Part shown: positions 1 to 13,500 of the stretch, one piece after another
Position numbering within the stretch: the first letter of the stretch is position 1
Layout of the letters: each line of letters starts with the position of its first letter
Assembly (NCBI GenBank): GCA_947623455.1
Contig: OX392527.1
Location: forward strand, 45,986,401 to 46,050,400
DNA from: Mimachlamys varia
Lineage: Eukaryota; Mollusca; Bivalvia; Pectinida; Pectinidae
Reading direction: 5' to 3'
Length of the DNA stretch: 64,000 bases
Program-made: the position numbers and the translations under genes
Notes under the pieces: generated by a model
What the model saw: only the letters and a program-made list of their open reading frames with translations
The model's database searches: none
Told to the model about the DNA's origin: nothing

Positions 1-2729
1 CTTTCTGCTTTGCAGTACATGTATACAATACAAGTGAAAATTAAATTCCCAAATCAGAACACTTATACAATTAAGTGGGCCAGGGGTCTGAGTAAAGTTG
101 CTGAAAGCCTTTAAAAGTCTTTTTCATGCATCAGTGTGCAAATTATAATGAACTGAAAGCGAAATATGACAGACTGAATAATATAGAAGATTCATATGCA
201 GGGATAGATAATTTTGATTGACATTGAGATCAGGAAACCATGGAAAATCTTTATTACTTTTCTTTTATGCATGGATAAATTATTACAGACAGGTCGGTTC
301 AAAAAGCCCAGTGTACATGTCCTTAGACTTTATTTCATATGATCAAGGTTGATCCCTTTAGACATGTTTATTACATTGCTTAATTCATATTCATTCATTG
401 AAGTTTCTGATTCTATTAAAATATCTAAAAACCTTTCCAATATTTTCATGGAGTCATAAGTGGTTTTTGAGAGGGATATAATTGTGTTTTTTGTAGAAGA
501 TTTCAGAGTTGTTGAAATAAGGCTTTTCAAAACTAATTTTCTTAAGAGTTCTCCTCCTTTTCAGTCAAATACTTGAATTCATAATTCAGTCAGATAGCTT
601 GAAATATTGATATACTGATCAGATTAAACACTCTTTACCTAACAAACCTGTGCTATGAGATGGTTTACCTGGAAAATATTAGAATTTCCTTCAGTTTCTT
701 CTGCTTTGGAGACAAGAAATGATCAAATTCTATTGTGTATATGCTCTATTACGAAATTGGAACCCTGCTCCTTTTCTTTAGCAGTACCTCCTTTAGAACT
801 TCTTTTCATACGTCCTCTAATCTGTTGCAAGGTTTGCTTTTGTTTTGTTTTTTAGTCCTATTAAAAGCTTATATGTCATTTAAGGATTATGCCTCCATGT
901 CTGCTACTGTGTTAAAGCATGCATGTATGAATGTGTGCTGGAGACAGGGTATATTAGTATAGCCGTAATGTGTCTCGGGTACTTTTCTCCTTCTGATAGT
1001 GTGGATCTGATGCCAACTTTATGGTGCTGTCTCACTGAAATACCATGTTCAATGTATAAAGTCACTAAAGAAGATAATTTATGTAAGCAATGCCTAATAT
1101 TCTATCCTTTTGACAATATTTTCCATCTTTTTGTCAATAAAATTTGTTGAAATGAAGGTACCCAGTTCCAACCTGTCACATTATACAGACATTGGGTAAA
1201 TCGGTAATCGTCATTGCCCTTAACACCAACAGGGAGTAATTAAGTCCAGACCTGGGGATTCAACCCATTTCATTTGAGGGGTGCTGTTACAAGAACATAG
1301 CTCATTCACCCCTTTAATTACAAAATGAATTGTTCCAATCATTCTATTGGAAGAGTTCAAATGTGTCTTCAGGGGTAAATGAGTCAAACCAGGTACAAAA
1401 ATAGAAACATTCAGTACAACTCTTCTAGAAGATCTAGTAGCGTTCCAGATAAAAAAAGGAACAGTATTTTTCAGCAACAGACCATATGGAAAGGATTTAC
1501 CTGAGAGTCTAGTGAATCAATATTAAAGCAGAGTTTGAGCTCGTCTGTGTCCAAATCCTGCCATGTTCCATTGATCGAGTCTGATTTTTATTATCAAATG
1601 ATTTTATGGTGTCGGCTACAGTAGTTCACTGTCGGCAATAAATTAGACAAGTTATCTGGGCGTCTGACGTGTGTATATAAAACAAGACTTTGATATGCTA
1701 CATGAAACAAATTCAATATCAAAACCTTTACCGCTCGAACAAATTATTCATTAAAAATTCAGTCTTGGTGCTTCTGTACTTAAAAAAGTGGTGCAATATT
1801 GATGTATACCTTCAACAAATTTTGATTTGTTGTTGTGTAATGCATCAAAGGTTTTGAGTTTCAGATGTATGAATATATATATACAGTAACATTCTCAAAG
1901 CAATCGATAATGATTGTCTGGACCTGGTGATAAAAGATTCATGTTAGCTTGATTATACGCAAGACAAATTTTCAAACTCAAATTTTTTGGAAATATGTGA
2001 AAATAAGTGTATATTCGTATGTGCATATTATCTAAAGAAAACCCTGGTAAATCTAAGGACATGTTGATATTAAATGTTCTTAACTTAAATTATAAAATTT
2101 CTCGATTTGAATATTTACCTCAACCCTTTGTCAGGCTGATAATGGTTTGGTAAGGTAGACAGCAAATTAACACACAAGGTAGACTTATAGCTACCTACAT
2201 AATCTTGGGGCAGACTGACTGGGAAAAGCTGGTCCTGGGTGTCAGATTTTCTCATCATCATCATCACCATCATGTAAATTCAGAGCAGGCAGCTATGGCT
2301 AAAGAATCTTGAAAAAGTTAAATTCCCCATTTAGAATCTTGAAAAACGTTTGGAAAAATAAAACAAGCTGTGTGAAAAGTTTGCAAATAAAAGAGCAAAA
2401 CTAATGTATATTTGTCATTCTGTGGTAGTTATTTATCTCTGCTGAATGTGAAAATCTGATGTGAATGATTCCATTGTGTCTTCTGCATTACTCTGAGTCT
2501 ATCTGTAGATTACTTTTCGTTCTTTGGACAAGCAAGAACTGCAGCCATGTTTATCTATACAGAAGCAATTCTACCGTGCAAACACCAAATCCGAGAGTTC
2601 AAGTGTCTATAAACTGTCTATGTTTGCTCAAGGAAATTGTTTTTTTTGGGGGGTTTGAAAAGGGTCGTCAAGCATATGAACACAATATGTGCAAAATGTA
2701 AGTTCTACCTGATACACAATAAAGTTTGT

Positions 2730-3260
2730 CACATAGGATTTTATATTGCTCACTTCGGAAATATATTACATGTGTATACAAATGTTAAGAAAAAATCAGG
2801 ACTTTATATTGCTCACTTCGGAAATATTACATGTGTATACAAATGTTAATAAAAAAATCAGGATTTTATATTGCTCACCTCGGAAATATTACATGTGTAT
2901 ATATATATACAAATATTATGAAAAAATCAGGATTTTATATTGCTCACCTCGGAAATATTACATGCGTATACAAATGTTTAGAAAAAATCAGGACTTTATA
3001 TTGCTCACTTCGGAAATATTACATGAGTATACAAATGTTAAGAAAAAATCAGGATTTTATATTGCTCACCTCGGAAATATTAAATGAGTATACAAATGTT
3101 AAGAAAAAATCAGGATTTTATATTGCTCACTTCGGAAATATTACATGTGTATATATATATACAAATATTATGAAAAAATCAGGATTTTATATTGCTCACC
3201 ACGGAAATATTAGATACATGTGTAAATGTACATATACAAATGTTATGAAAATATCTGGTG
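2730..3260. repeat. Tandem array, unit about 61 bp, 8 copies
   Basis: The anchor TTGCTCAC recurs at about 2746, 2809, 2871, 2940, 3001, 3062, 3123 and 3192. Most spacings are 61-63 bp; two are 69 bp because the internal TGTATA becomes a longer TATATATA run. Each unit reads roughly AGGATTTTATATTGCTCAC, then TCGGAAATATTACATG, then an ATACAAATGTTA-type tail. The overlapping open frames here result from the repetition. Confidence 0.9.
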
Positions 3261-4003
3261 ATGACCATACTCACTTATGGAGATTTTGATTTAAACATAA
3301 TACATATAAGTAACATATTTTACCTGTGACCTGGCCGTGGGTTTACATGGCCTTAATGACCTACAGTATTATGTTTAAAACAGACAATAGTCAGAAAGTC
3401 TAAAGGATCATCTTAAACATATAATGCCTCATCCCTGATCAACATGAGGGTTGGGTGAAATACCAAGTGGGTTTGATCACCTTTGATATATATGGTATAC
3501 ATGTATAATCCCACTCTAACTGGAGTGTGGATTACATGTACATGTACAGAACACTTGAGATACACCCTCCCACCTGGTCCATCCTGACCCTGTTTATAGT
3601 AATTCACTTACGGCCATACTAATGATCTAGTGGTGTGAACTGAATTGGGTTACCTGTACGGGTCACTTAAATATTTAATACCAACACCAGATGACGTCAA
3701 CTGACTGTATACTAGATTACAGAGGTGATGAGTAAAAACATGATGGTCAAACATTAATACCTATTGTAAGTCAATTCTAGAATTAACAAATCAAATTGTC
3801 CTGTGTCAAAATATTTGATTAAGCCATTTTCGAAAGAATACATCATAAAATTTATCAAGAATATATAATGTGTTACCACACATTTTAAGAAGGTTTAGTA
3901 GTTTCAAATTTGAATGTTTGAAAAAAGACATCAGGAGAAATATATAAGGCCTGTACATGTTCATTTGGAGGCCAACTCGATCTTTACTATGCAATGTTGC
4001 TCA

Positions 4004-4145
4004 GGCCCCAATTTCATAAACATTCCTTAGCTTAAGAATCTCCATACGAAAGTATTACGGGAGTTCAGGAAAATTTCTGTAATGCTTTTCTAATGGAGAA
4101 TTTTTAGTTAAGGAATTTCCTATAAATGTTGGTAAAATTGGGACC
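4004..4145. mobile_element. MITE-like hairpin, about 142 bp
   Basis: The left end GGCCCCAATTTCATAAACAT and the right end pair as imperfect inverted repeats over about 45 bp (right end, reverse complement, starts GGTCCCAATTTTACCAACAT). CCTTAGCTTAAGAATCTCCAT on the left mirrors ATGGAGAATTTTTAGTTAAGG on the right. No coding capacity. Sits just upstream of the first visible KIF19 exon. The superfamily is not identifiable by eye. Confidence 0.6.
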
Positions 4146-4429
4146 AAGAGATATAAAATTTATGGGTGAAAAACCCATGAATAACTTTTACAGGGGAAGT
4201 ACAGACTGACATAGTCACAGTGACAAGAGTGTATGTTTCACGTCATGCCATGCACTTTTTATAAACAGTTACAGCCAATGTTCTGGTACATGCAAATTCT
4301 GGGAAGAATGTACAGAATACATATCAATAGATACATTTAATTTAATTCCTTGTGAATTTTACATATCTGCTTGGTTAATATTGTGAAAAGTTATTTGATG
4401 AGTTGACAAAAAATGCTTTTATGTTTTAG

Positions 4430-4543
4430 ATGGTGGTCCTTATGGATCCAAGTGACCAGGAACATGACGATGTTTTACGAGCAAATCGGTCACGGGAGAA
4501 GAAGTTCGTGTTTGATTATACATTTGACAGTAACGCATCACAG
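4430..4543 (+). CDS. KIF19: KIF19 exon a: loop-2 region of the motor
   Basis: It encodes 38 residues opening with [19 protein letters not shown] and then a basic [11 protein letters not shown] stretch, which aligns with the segment before and through loop L2 of KIF19. The acceptor is TTTTAG at 4424-4429 and the donor is GTAAGAG, phase 0 at both edges. The ATG at the exon edge is internal in the vertebrate protein, so it is probably not the start codon. It is followed by a 7.9-kb intron. Confidence 0.9.
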
Positions 4544-7500
4544 GTAAGAGTTATCATACTTGGTTTTTCATCTCAATAAGTTAACTGCCAACCAAAATGT
4601 CCTTAACAATTCATATATATATGTTCACTTGATATACACTCTATCATCAGGTCACTTTGAAATGCCAAAATTCCAATGGACATATGATGGTAATATTTAA
4701 CTCCATTTCACTTCTGAAGATACATTTGAACTCTAAATCCAATTCAAAGGTTGCAATATTCCATTGTGAAATTCCAAGAGTGAATTAATTATACAATTTC
4801 ATAACTTAAGTCTACTCTCACCACCGGGGCCAATCGAAGATGTTCAGAATGACTCTAGTTGCATTCTTTCTCTAGGTAACTCAGGTATACCCAATAAACT
4901 TAACATCGTGTTGAATTTTAGTTGATTCAATGTTTAAGCCTCCAACATTGAAATGATGATGAAAAATTGAATGTTTTGCAAAGGAAAGATAAAAGAAGAG
5001 ACAAATATCGAAGCTGAAACTCAAGATTAGGCATTGATTGATAAGTGCATCATGAACATCTCTAGCGAAATTGTTGCATCAAACAAGTTTTGTACCATAA
5101 TGGGTAAGGCCATCACAAAGGGCCAAATGATTAAGGACAATCATTTCTGGTGGTTCTAGATTTTCTGGTCTCTTATGTGTATGAAGTTTAGTTGGAGGCA
5201 TTGAACACTCTCAGGGGTCAGACTTTAAGGAAACTTTGAGGTCATGAGAACAGGATGGGATAGGGGAGGTTGGCTATGTATACCCTTTAGAATTTCCAAT
5301 ATTTTTCAATTCCTCCTATTCATTTCAATCATCTTGTAGAACAGCTTAAACTATACTACAACTGTAGCATAATCACATTTGATTAATATTACTTTGTCCT
5401 ATGGTTTCTCCCTCGTGAAACAAATGGTTGATGAGTTGACATGGTGATAAAAATGTATTGTAGAAATGACAGTTTGTAGTTTTTCTGTGTTTTATCAGTT
5501 GCAATGGAAACATTACCATCTAGTTTGTTTGTCATTACCTAAGTGCATTTCGAAGGACATCATTCTAAATCAATTGCAGGCTTTAATTATATATTTCAAT
5601 CTAAATACAGTCTCATCTGTTATATTTACGAGCATTTTATGTAGTCATTTTAAAAAATCATAGTGTATAAATCCTCCACGCTAATGCGGTCCTGGTGCCA
5701 TGGTTCTGATTTGGCCAGATCATAATACAATGCCTGATGGGCATGAATACTTCCCACTCTCGCCATTGCTATCCAGGTACACACCATGTTGACACCTCCA
5801 AAGACACTTTGCGCTGGAACCCATGAATAACTTACGTGTGTATCTGTTGAAAACAGCTAGTTTTTCTTCACCCTGTCCATTATTGATGAGGTACTGTCTA
5901 TTATGGTACTCGCGTGGATGACTTGATTACAACATTCAGGGCACAAAGGTTTTAGTTGGCCTCACACCTTACTGCCATGACGCTGAATTAAAGTTACCAT
6001 TTAACTACATTTAGATTTGATTTTTGTTGCTTTCCATAACTTATTTTAAAAATCTTCCCTTTAAAAAAAATAAAATAAATTTGAATGAAATCTTGGTTTA
6101 TAAGACAGCAAAGGCAGGAGAAAGATTGTCGGACCTTACAAGAAAAAAATCATATTTTTATATAAATATATTAACCACTGAGCTTCTGTATTTATTTACA
6201 GATAGCTGCATTGCACAGTGACTGAAATCCTGCAAGTCTTGTCTTTGTCTGTTAATTAGATAAAGTAGTTTCATTTTATATTGGAAATATGGAAACTGGA
6301 TAATGGGACTGTGAGGTTAATGACAACATATGCTATACAAAACATTATAATCTTGACAAAACACTGTCTAAGCATCATCTACATTGTACTGCATCAAATA
6401 CTTCAGAAACTGGAAAATAAATGTCGCATAAAGACTCTCTCTTGATATAATGGAACTTAGCTGATCATAGCTACAAGCCAAAATCAATCCAACTTAATTT
6501 CCTATTGGATATTGGTGTTTGCAATGATGCCCGTATTGATTTAGGATAAAGTGATTAAGTCTACAGCAGTGTTATTATAAGTATGACAATCTGTACTGGC
6601 TGGTGGTATCAACCAACCGCTGGTGCCAAAAACCTCCCCGTACAATGGTACAAACGGCCCAACGGTACTTGTTGCTTGAGTTTCATATAATGCTTTGCAG
6701 TATCAAATGGTACCACAGATCTGTGCTATGAATCTGATACTTTAATACATCTTTGTTCAGTTTTAAGATTAGCCTGTGATTATTGTAACAGTGGGTAATA
6801 CCCTCCAAAACTTACATTTATATTACCTATATAGACTCTTCCTCCCTTTTGTAAATGAAATTAGAATCATGTTGTAGTGTAATAGGACGAGGAAAAGTGA
6901 TAAAGATAGTGCCGTCGCTGGGGCTCGAACCCGCTACCATTGGCTATCCAGCCCGATGCTCTACCGACTGAGCTAAAGGGAAATTCCCTACAGCTCGCGC
7001 TTGTAAGGCAACCTAATCAATGCACATCTTTTACACTAGAAACAAAAACCCAATGGACAAGGCATGCAAGATGCTACCTCAGCTTTACATGACCAAGCAG
7101 CTGGTCGTTATTTTCATGTTTTTGTGTTTACATATAGAGATATATTATAATCATCATGTCTTATTGATAGAAATGAAATGAATGGTAAAATCCAATTCAA
7201 TACCCAAGGTAAATAAGAATACGAACTGTTTAAACTTTAAACAGGTATTTACAAAAGCTTATTACTTTTAACTATAGCCTAATTTGTTTGAAAGACAAAT
7301 GTCTGCTCGGCATGTTATTTAGCGTGTGTTATACCCATTCCATTGCACTGGTGAGTGAAGTATCTTACATATCTTGATATATATGTGTAAATGAAATGGC
7401 TTGGGAGTGATTGCATATTGAGCACATCAATATGGCATGACGCAAAAAGCAACAAAAACAACAAAAATGAAAACGAATTAGGAAAACTAAAATTGAAGTG

Positions 7501-10500
7501 GTACTCATAGTATATTCATCGAATTCTGATCAATATGCGTAGTCTGTATGCATGTTGTCATTAGCTATAATGAAGTAGTGGAAATTAATAAAGGGAGGGA
7601 AATTGATTACTGGCAGTGAAGTGTATCAACAGGTACAGCCTCATCCATCAACTGGCACATACATGTTACACAGTCATGACAACACAGCTGTATTACCTTG
7701 TCACAACCATCATCTCCTCCCAAAGGGACAACTTTATAGCTTAATGTTACCATTGTATTGTGGAACTTCCTGTTTCAGGTTTCTAGATTATTCTTTAAAC
7801 AGTTTTGGTCTTGAATTATTCATAAACCTTAATCTACATTAGTAGATTGAAATTCTGGGTCTGAAGTGGAAAAAAATTAATCCTTCATTATCCAAGATCA
7901 TTATATGAATTAAGGATTCTAGCATAGGCATGGAATCAGTCATGCATGGATTAAAAAATTTTTAATCTGTATTCAATCTCTTGTGTAATAAATATACCTT
8001 ACTCCAGGTCAGGAAATCATAATCAATACTTTTCAAACTTTGGTATCATCTTAATTTTTTGGGGGGAGGACGACAGAAATTGTAATTATTTTTTTCAAGT
8101 TTGTGTACATTTCCTCCAGGAAAAGGCCTTAGGGACTTGTCTCAAAAACATGAGCTTTAACACAAAATTTAATTAAATTGTACTGTTTTATAGCAGGCCA
8201 GTAATTATACACATTCACCTTGCCCATTTCAGACAGGTTCAAAAAGAGATCTCGGTGCAGCTTTAAAATACTGGTTAATTGTAATTTTTTTCTAAGACAA
8301 AAATGTTGTACATGTAATACATAATGTAACATACTTTTAAGACAATATATCAACATACCATAATACTCATAACATTGCTTAACTTTACAATTTAACAGAG
8401 GTAGTTTGGAATCTTTTTTACATGTCGCGTGTCATTTGTCTGCCAGAGACCTCCTGTCTCACAGGTCAGCCATGTTTTCAGTAGAGGCTATACCAGCCGA
8501 TCTCGTCATCTTATAAACAGTCAAAGACTAATATAATGGACAGGCAGCGATACTTCAAAGTGCCTTTGTGCCATAACAATGGTGTTGGGTTTGGTCTTAC
8601 AAAGTTTGTCCTTTGTAATAAATCAAAGGTTTTGTCTAAGACAATGACCTTTTTGACAATATGGTAAATACATGTACAGCTAAGGCCACCCAGGGCCCAC
8701 TGTGTTTTGTATTAAACCTGTATATATATATCAGAGGCGTTCGTAGGTAGGTACCGGTCACAATATGGGATACATTGAGATACGGTCAACTTTATGGAAA
8801 TCTTTTTGTTGGTAGCTTTAGTGCATTTCATACAAGACATGCCATAAAAGGTTTTGCTTTGTCATGCAATTTAAAACAGCTAACATGGCAAAGTTGCACC
8901 ATTTAAATAAATGAAAAAAAAATGAAGTCTTCTAAACCAACTTTACTCTTTGAATTAAATGGCTGTTGTGCGTTCAGTAAAATTGAGTTGTGATAAATGT
9001 AAAGATTACATTAGATTGTTTGATCAGAACTAGATAAGGGCATGGGGTTTGGATATACGCCAATGTTTGATATCGGGTGATTGAGTTCATTGGTATTGCT
9101 TAATATATACCACAATTATTCTGCTATTTATTTTAAAACTTCCCTGTTGATTACCATAATTAAGTCCTGGTTCCTGGTAAATTTAGACCCACCTTTTTCT
9201 TGGAATAATCTGATTTTTTCACCTTTTGAAAGTGTATTGGAACTGATTCATCATATTACCATTTGTGATATTTGATTTTTGTCTTTTCTCGCTCAGAATT
9301 TATCTTGAGTGAATTGAGGATTGCTTCTTAAAAGCAATTCATGTATATATTTGTAGATTTAACAATTTAATTCTGATAACTTTTCGAATTAACTACACGT
9401 TGTATTCATTATATTGAAATAAAGGATGTTAAGAATCTAAAAGACAACTTCCTTTGTGTTGGCATTTCACCCTTCACAGTGATTACACATACCTATATAT
9501 ATATCACAACTGAGTATTCTGGCCGCAGTTTCATGAATGTCCTATACCTGAAATCAAGTATATAAAGATGAACACATCACACATGTAGATGATTTCACCT
9601 TTAGAAATTGGTAAAACATGTATAACAGGTGAAAGAGAAAACCGGGGACCGTAAAAACTCAAGGACACTCTACCTCCCTGATGATCAACCCAATCCAGTT
9701 CCGTGATATTCCTCCCTCCCTTTTGACAAATCTTTACCTCTGAAGTTACAACTATTTACAATCATAGTTTGGATATTCCTTTGCTAAGTGTACTTGGATC
9801 CCAATGCTTGAAACGAGAGTTGACAATGAACAGACTAGTGTTGGAAACCATGATCTTCTGAACTCTAGAAAGACTCCGCCAATTGAACTTCCTGGCCACT
9901 GAATATCAACCCAGTCTAGTTATTACACTGCATCATGCAGTTTTAATCTATGAAAGTAAATTTTGGATACATACACATCTTAAATGTTAATATCTGATAC
10001 AGAACCATAAATAAAAGCATTTTAATGTGTTTCTTGTTATGAGATTAAGTAATTTTAAAATAACTCATTATTGATGTTTTTATGTGTCCTTGTTATGAGA
10101 TTAAGTAATTTTAAAATAACTCATTATTGATGTTTTTATGTGTTCTTGTTATGAGATTAAGTAATTTTAAAGTAACTCGTTATTTGGGTTTTTATGTGGT
10201 AACTGACTGCCAGATTTCAAGTGTGCTGGTTTTTAATCACAGTAATCTTTCACATAAACAAATATTCACAAAGTTCTTTCAAATGGAAGTACAACAAACC
10301 TTTTGAGTACAAATTTGCTAAGTCATCTACCCAGCCAGGAAAGATGATACACATCGATAGTTATACCTTAGTATGTCATTACAGATTCAATACTGGAGGC
10401 TTGGTAATATGTCTCAAGTTCTTGTTTGGAATTCTTTCAAAATAGATTTCTTTTCAAAAGTGATGGGTTTCAGCTGAAGATAATGAATTTTTACATATAT

Positions 10501-13500
10501 ATACAGATGTAGGAGGCCCTGTTCAAAGATTAAGGGGTTTAGTTTTTAATACATGCAAATTATTTTAATGACAGTTTCAAATTGTGAAATAGAGATACCT
10601 TTGTTTTTAATGATTTTTTAGTGTTGATTGAGGAAGCTATTGTTAGTTTACAACCTGTAAATTAAAGGCAACTTATACTTAATAAATATGTACCATAAAA
10701 ATATACATCTATTGGAGGCATTTTCATTGCTAAATAGACTGGAAACAAGGTTTTTCTTGTAAAAGGTAATTTTCATTTGTTTCAAATAACAGAAAACTAG
10801 CTTTTTCCTATCAAAGGATGTTCAATTTTTGGTATGGTAGTTAAATTTTAGCCAATGATTCAACCATCAAAGGACCTTACCTATATATTTGATCGGTGTT
10901 GATTCTATCCCCCCCCCCCCCCCCCCCTTCAAATTATATAAGTTTGGTAGGAAGGTCTTTGTTCAAAAGTCACAGGGTCGAAACCATGTTTCCTTCCTCA
11001 GATTGTGAACTACAACTCAGTTTAGTGTACATGTGGAATAAAATTACAAATCTTCACATTTTCACTGAAGAGCAAGTTTTGAAGTTGCTTGCACTTTTAA
11101 TATATAACAACAGCTATTGTCACAGTTATACATGTGTATTCATTTGGAAGATGTTACATGCTACCTTCTTATTCATTTGACTCCCATTAATGATTAATCA
11201 TAATAGTTCTTATTCCTTTGACTTACCTTGCCTGAAAGATTTGTTCGATACACTTGTGGGTAATCATTCTGCTGTAGATATTGATTTTCATCCGTATTGT
11301 GGTAAAACCTAGCCTTGAGGATACAAGGTAAAACTAGGTTAAAAGTACAGCCCCTGTGTACTATCCACCATTGCAGTACACATCAAACTTACATATTGTC
11401 AAAAAACATTTCCCACAGTCAAAAAATAGGATATGTCAGTCACCAATGTCTAAAATTGTTGCTGCTTTGGTCCTTACTTTGTATTAATGACTACTGATGT
11501 GAATTGAGGTTTAAACTCTTTGAATTTGTTCCAAGAAGAAAACTGCAAAAGTTTCCCCTCACAAATGCAAGTGCAATACATACATCTTGATGTGAATTGA
11601 GGTTTAAACTCTTTGAATTTGTTCCAAGAAGAAAACTGCAAAAGTTTCCCCTCACAAATGCAAACTTGTGCAATACACATCTTTAGATGAATCTCCCTGT
11701 TCCATCTGAATTAACATAGAAGGTGAATTTGTGAGGAAACTAGTTAACTACCTCTATCATGTCCATTTCATAATTTGTGAAATCTCATCCTTTTCAAGGG
11801 GCATCATAAATTAAATGGCAGGGTGGTTACTGTACATATGACAGTCTTTCATTACAAACCCTTCATTACCATAAGTACATGTACTGTATGTACCTATAAC
11901 AAACACTTTTGTACATAGTTTATTGAAAAAGTAGGAACACAAAGTACATGTATTATAACCCGAAGTTAGTTGTCCAGAGTTCCTAAGAATTGGTCTTTGC
12001 AGAGCATAAATATCTATCGTGTTCTCACCAAGTTCTCTGTGAAAGAACAATTAGTAAGAGGACTGAGTGAACAAGCACCTGTTTCTCAGGTGGCCTTTAA
12101 TTAGATAAGTGATTGTATCACAGGTGAAAAAGGTTAACCACAAAAAGAAATGTTCAAGGAATTTGTAACAGTATTCTATTGATATGGTTTCATCTAGAAC
12201 TGGTGAAATTGTAGATTTTTGGTGATAATTGTTGGCAATTTGATAATTATTTATAATTGAAAACACATTGTGTATTACATGTACTAGTATTTGCCAGCAT
12301 TGCTACAATTTGGACACAATTGCGTGTAGGAAAAGTTTTGGTCTATGCTGGGTGATATTAAGTGTTCTTTTTAAGGTTTAATTTAAAGGAGACTTTATTA
12401 AGGGATATTTGGTCACAGTTAATATAAGTAAGTTGTGATTTTTGTAGGAGGAAGTGTTTAAGTCCACGGCCAGTTTCCTGATCCCGAGTGTAGTGTCGGG
12501 ATACAATGCTACAGTGTTTGCCTACGGTGCTACAGGTAAGATAGTCATATATCCAGTACAAACACAGGTTTTCACACATGTCTAGAGACCAAGAGTACCA
12601 TTACAATACTTAAACAATGGTTAAATTAAATCTAATACTGTTGAAAATGTATAATGTAGGAGTTTTCTAGTGTGTATTTTCCCAAAAATATGTCTTGAAA
12701 CAAATAAGTGAACTTGAAGGCATGGCCGATTTCCATTAGCTTAATGAAAGCTATGTAGCTGTCTGTTTTCCATGTAGCCTTTCAGAAATTTTATAAACTA
12801 TTGGTTTGTGAAAACAGCACCCTTCATCTCATATTTGATCAAACACTTCTAATAATAATATTAGATTCCTTGCTGCATCTTGAATATCAAAAACCAAATT
12901 ACTCCAATATGGGAGTCCCAATTATTCTGAAAAAAACCTGATATCTGTACTTTCTAGAAATCAAGGAACGAAGATTTTCTGTTAAAGGATGTTTAAACAA
13001 TAATGGTAGTTTCCTAACAAAAATCGAACTACTGTTGTGTTGATTAAATATAGATACTTATAATGCCGTCTTGTTTAGCATTGATGAGTATGTTTATTGC
13101 CTATTTCAGGTGCTGGGAAGACCTACACTATGTTGGGAAACAATGACAACCCAGGCATAATGGCCATGTCTCTGAACGTACTGTTCCAGGAGATGGAGCG
13201 TACCAGGGAAGATATGGTCTACAAGGTCTCCATGTCCTACCTCGAGGTAAGATGTCCTTCACTTCTACCATCAAACTTTTGACACAAACAAACACATTGT
13301 GACGATCTATTGGAATGGTTTTGTTTTAGTCAGCTCGAATCTTGCATCTTTTATCTTCCATATAACCTCAGAACAGCCCATCTTGATTGCTATCAAATCT
13401 CACCTTACATCTTTCTTTAGTCCAATCAAATATCACTGAATTTCCTGACCAGTAGGGGTTCTTCCATCTCATTTTCTCTAAGTTAATACTTTCCTTATAA

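Larger units (their letters stand above)
1..4429. other. Upstream or intronic DNA before the first visible KIF19 exon
   Basis: AT-rich, with only short open frames. I looked for the expected KIF19 N-terminal motif (an LRVRP-type strand) on the plus strand and did not find it. The stretch holds the 61-bp tandem array at 2730-3260 and a MITE-like hairpin at 4004-4145. It is most likely intron 1 of KIF19, though part could be promoter or intergenic. Confidence 0.5.
4544..12447 (+). other. KIF19 7.9-kb intron
   Basis: Large AT-rich intron between the L2 exon and the P-loop exon. It contains a tRNA-derived SINE (6895-7010), a 56-bp tandem repeat (10021-10198), a poly-C run (10910-10927) and a 93-bp direct repeat (11494-11664). 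I see no further exon in it; the short open frames lack flanking splice signals in matching phase. Confidence 0.7.

Noticed and set aside
2746..3289. Overlapping frames of 113 and 152 codons
   Set aside because: They arise from the 61-bp tandem array; the period is not a multiple of three and the frames shift between units.
6925..6996. Functional tRNA gene on the minus strand
   Set aside because: A and B boxes are good, but the acceptor stem does not pair and the anticodon arm is wrong, so I call it a SINE fragment.
7603..7842. 79-codon frame in the large KIF19 intron
   Set aside because: No KIF19-like sequence and no phase-compatible splice sites; the gene joins correctly without it.
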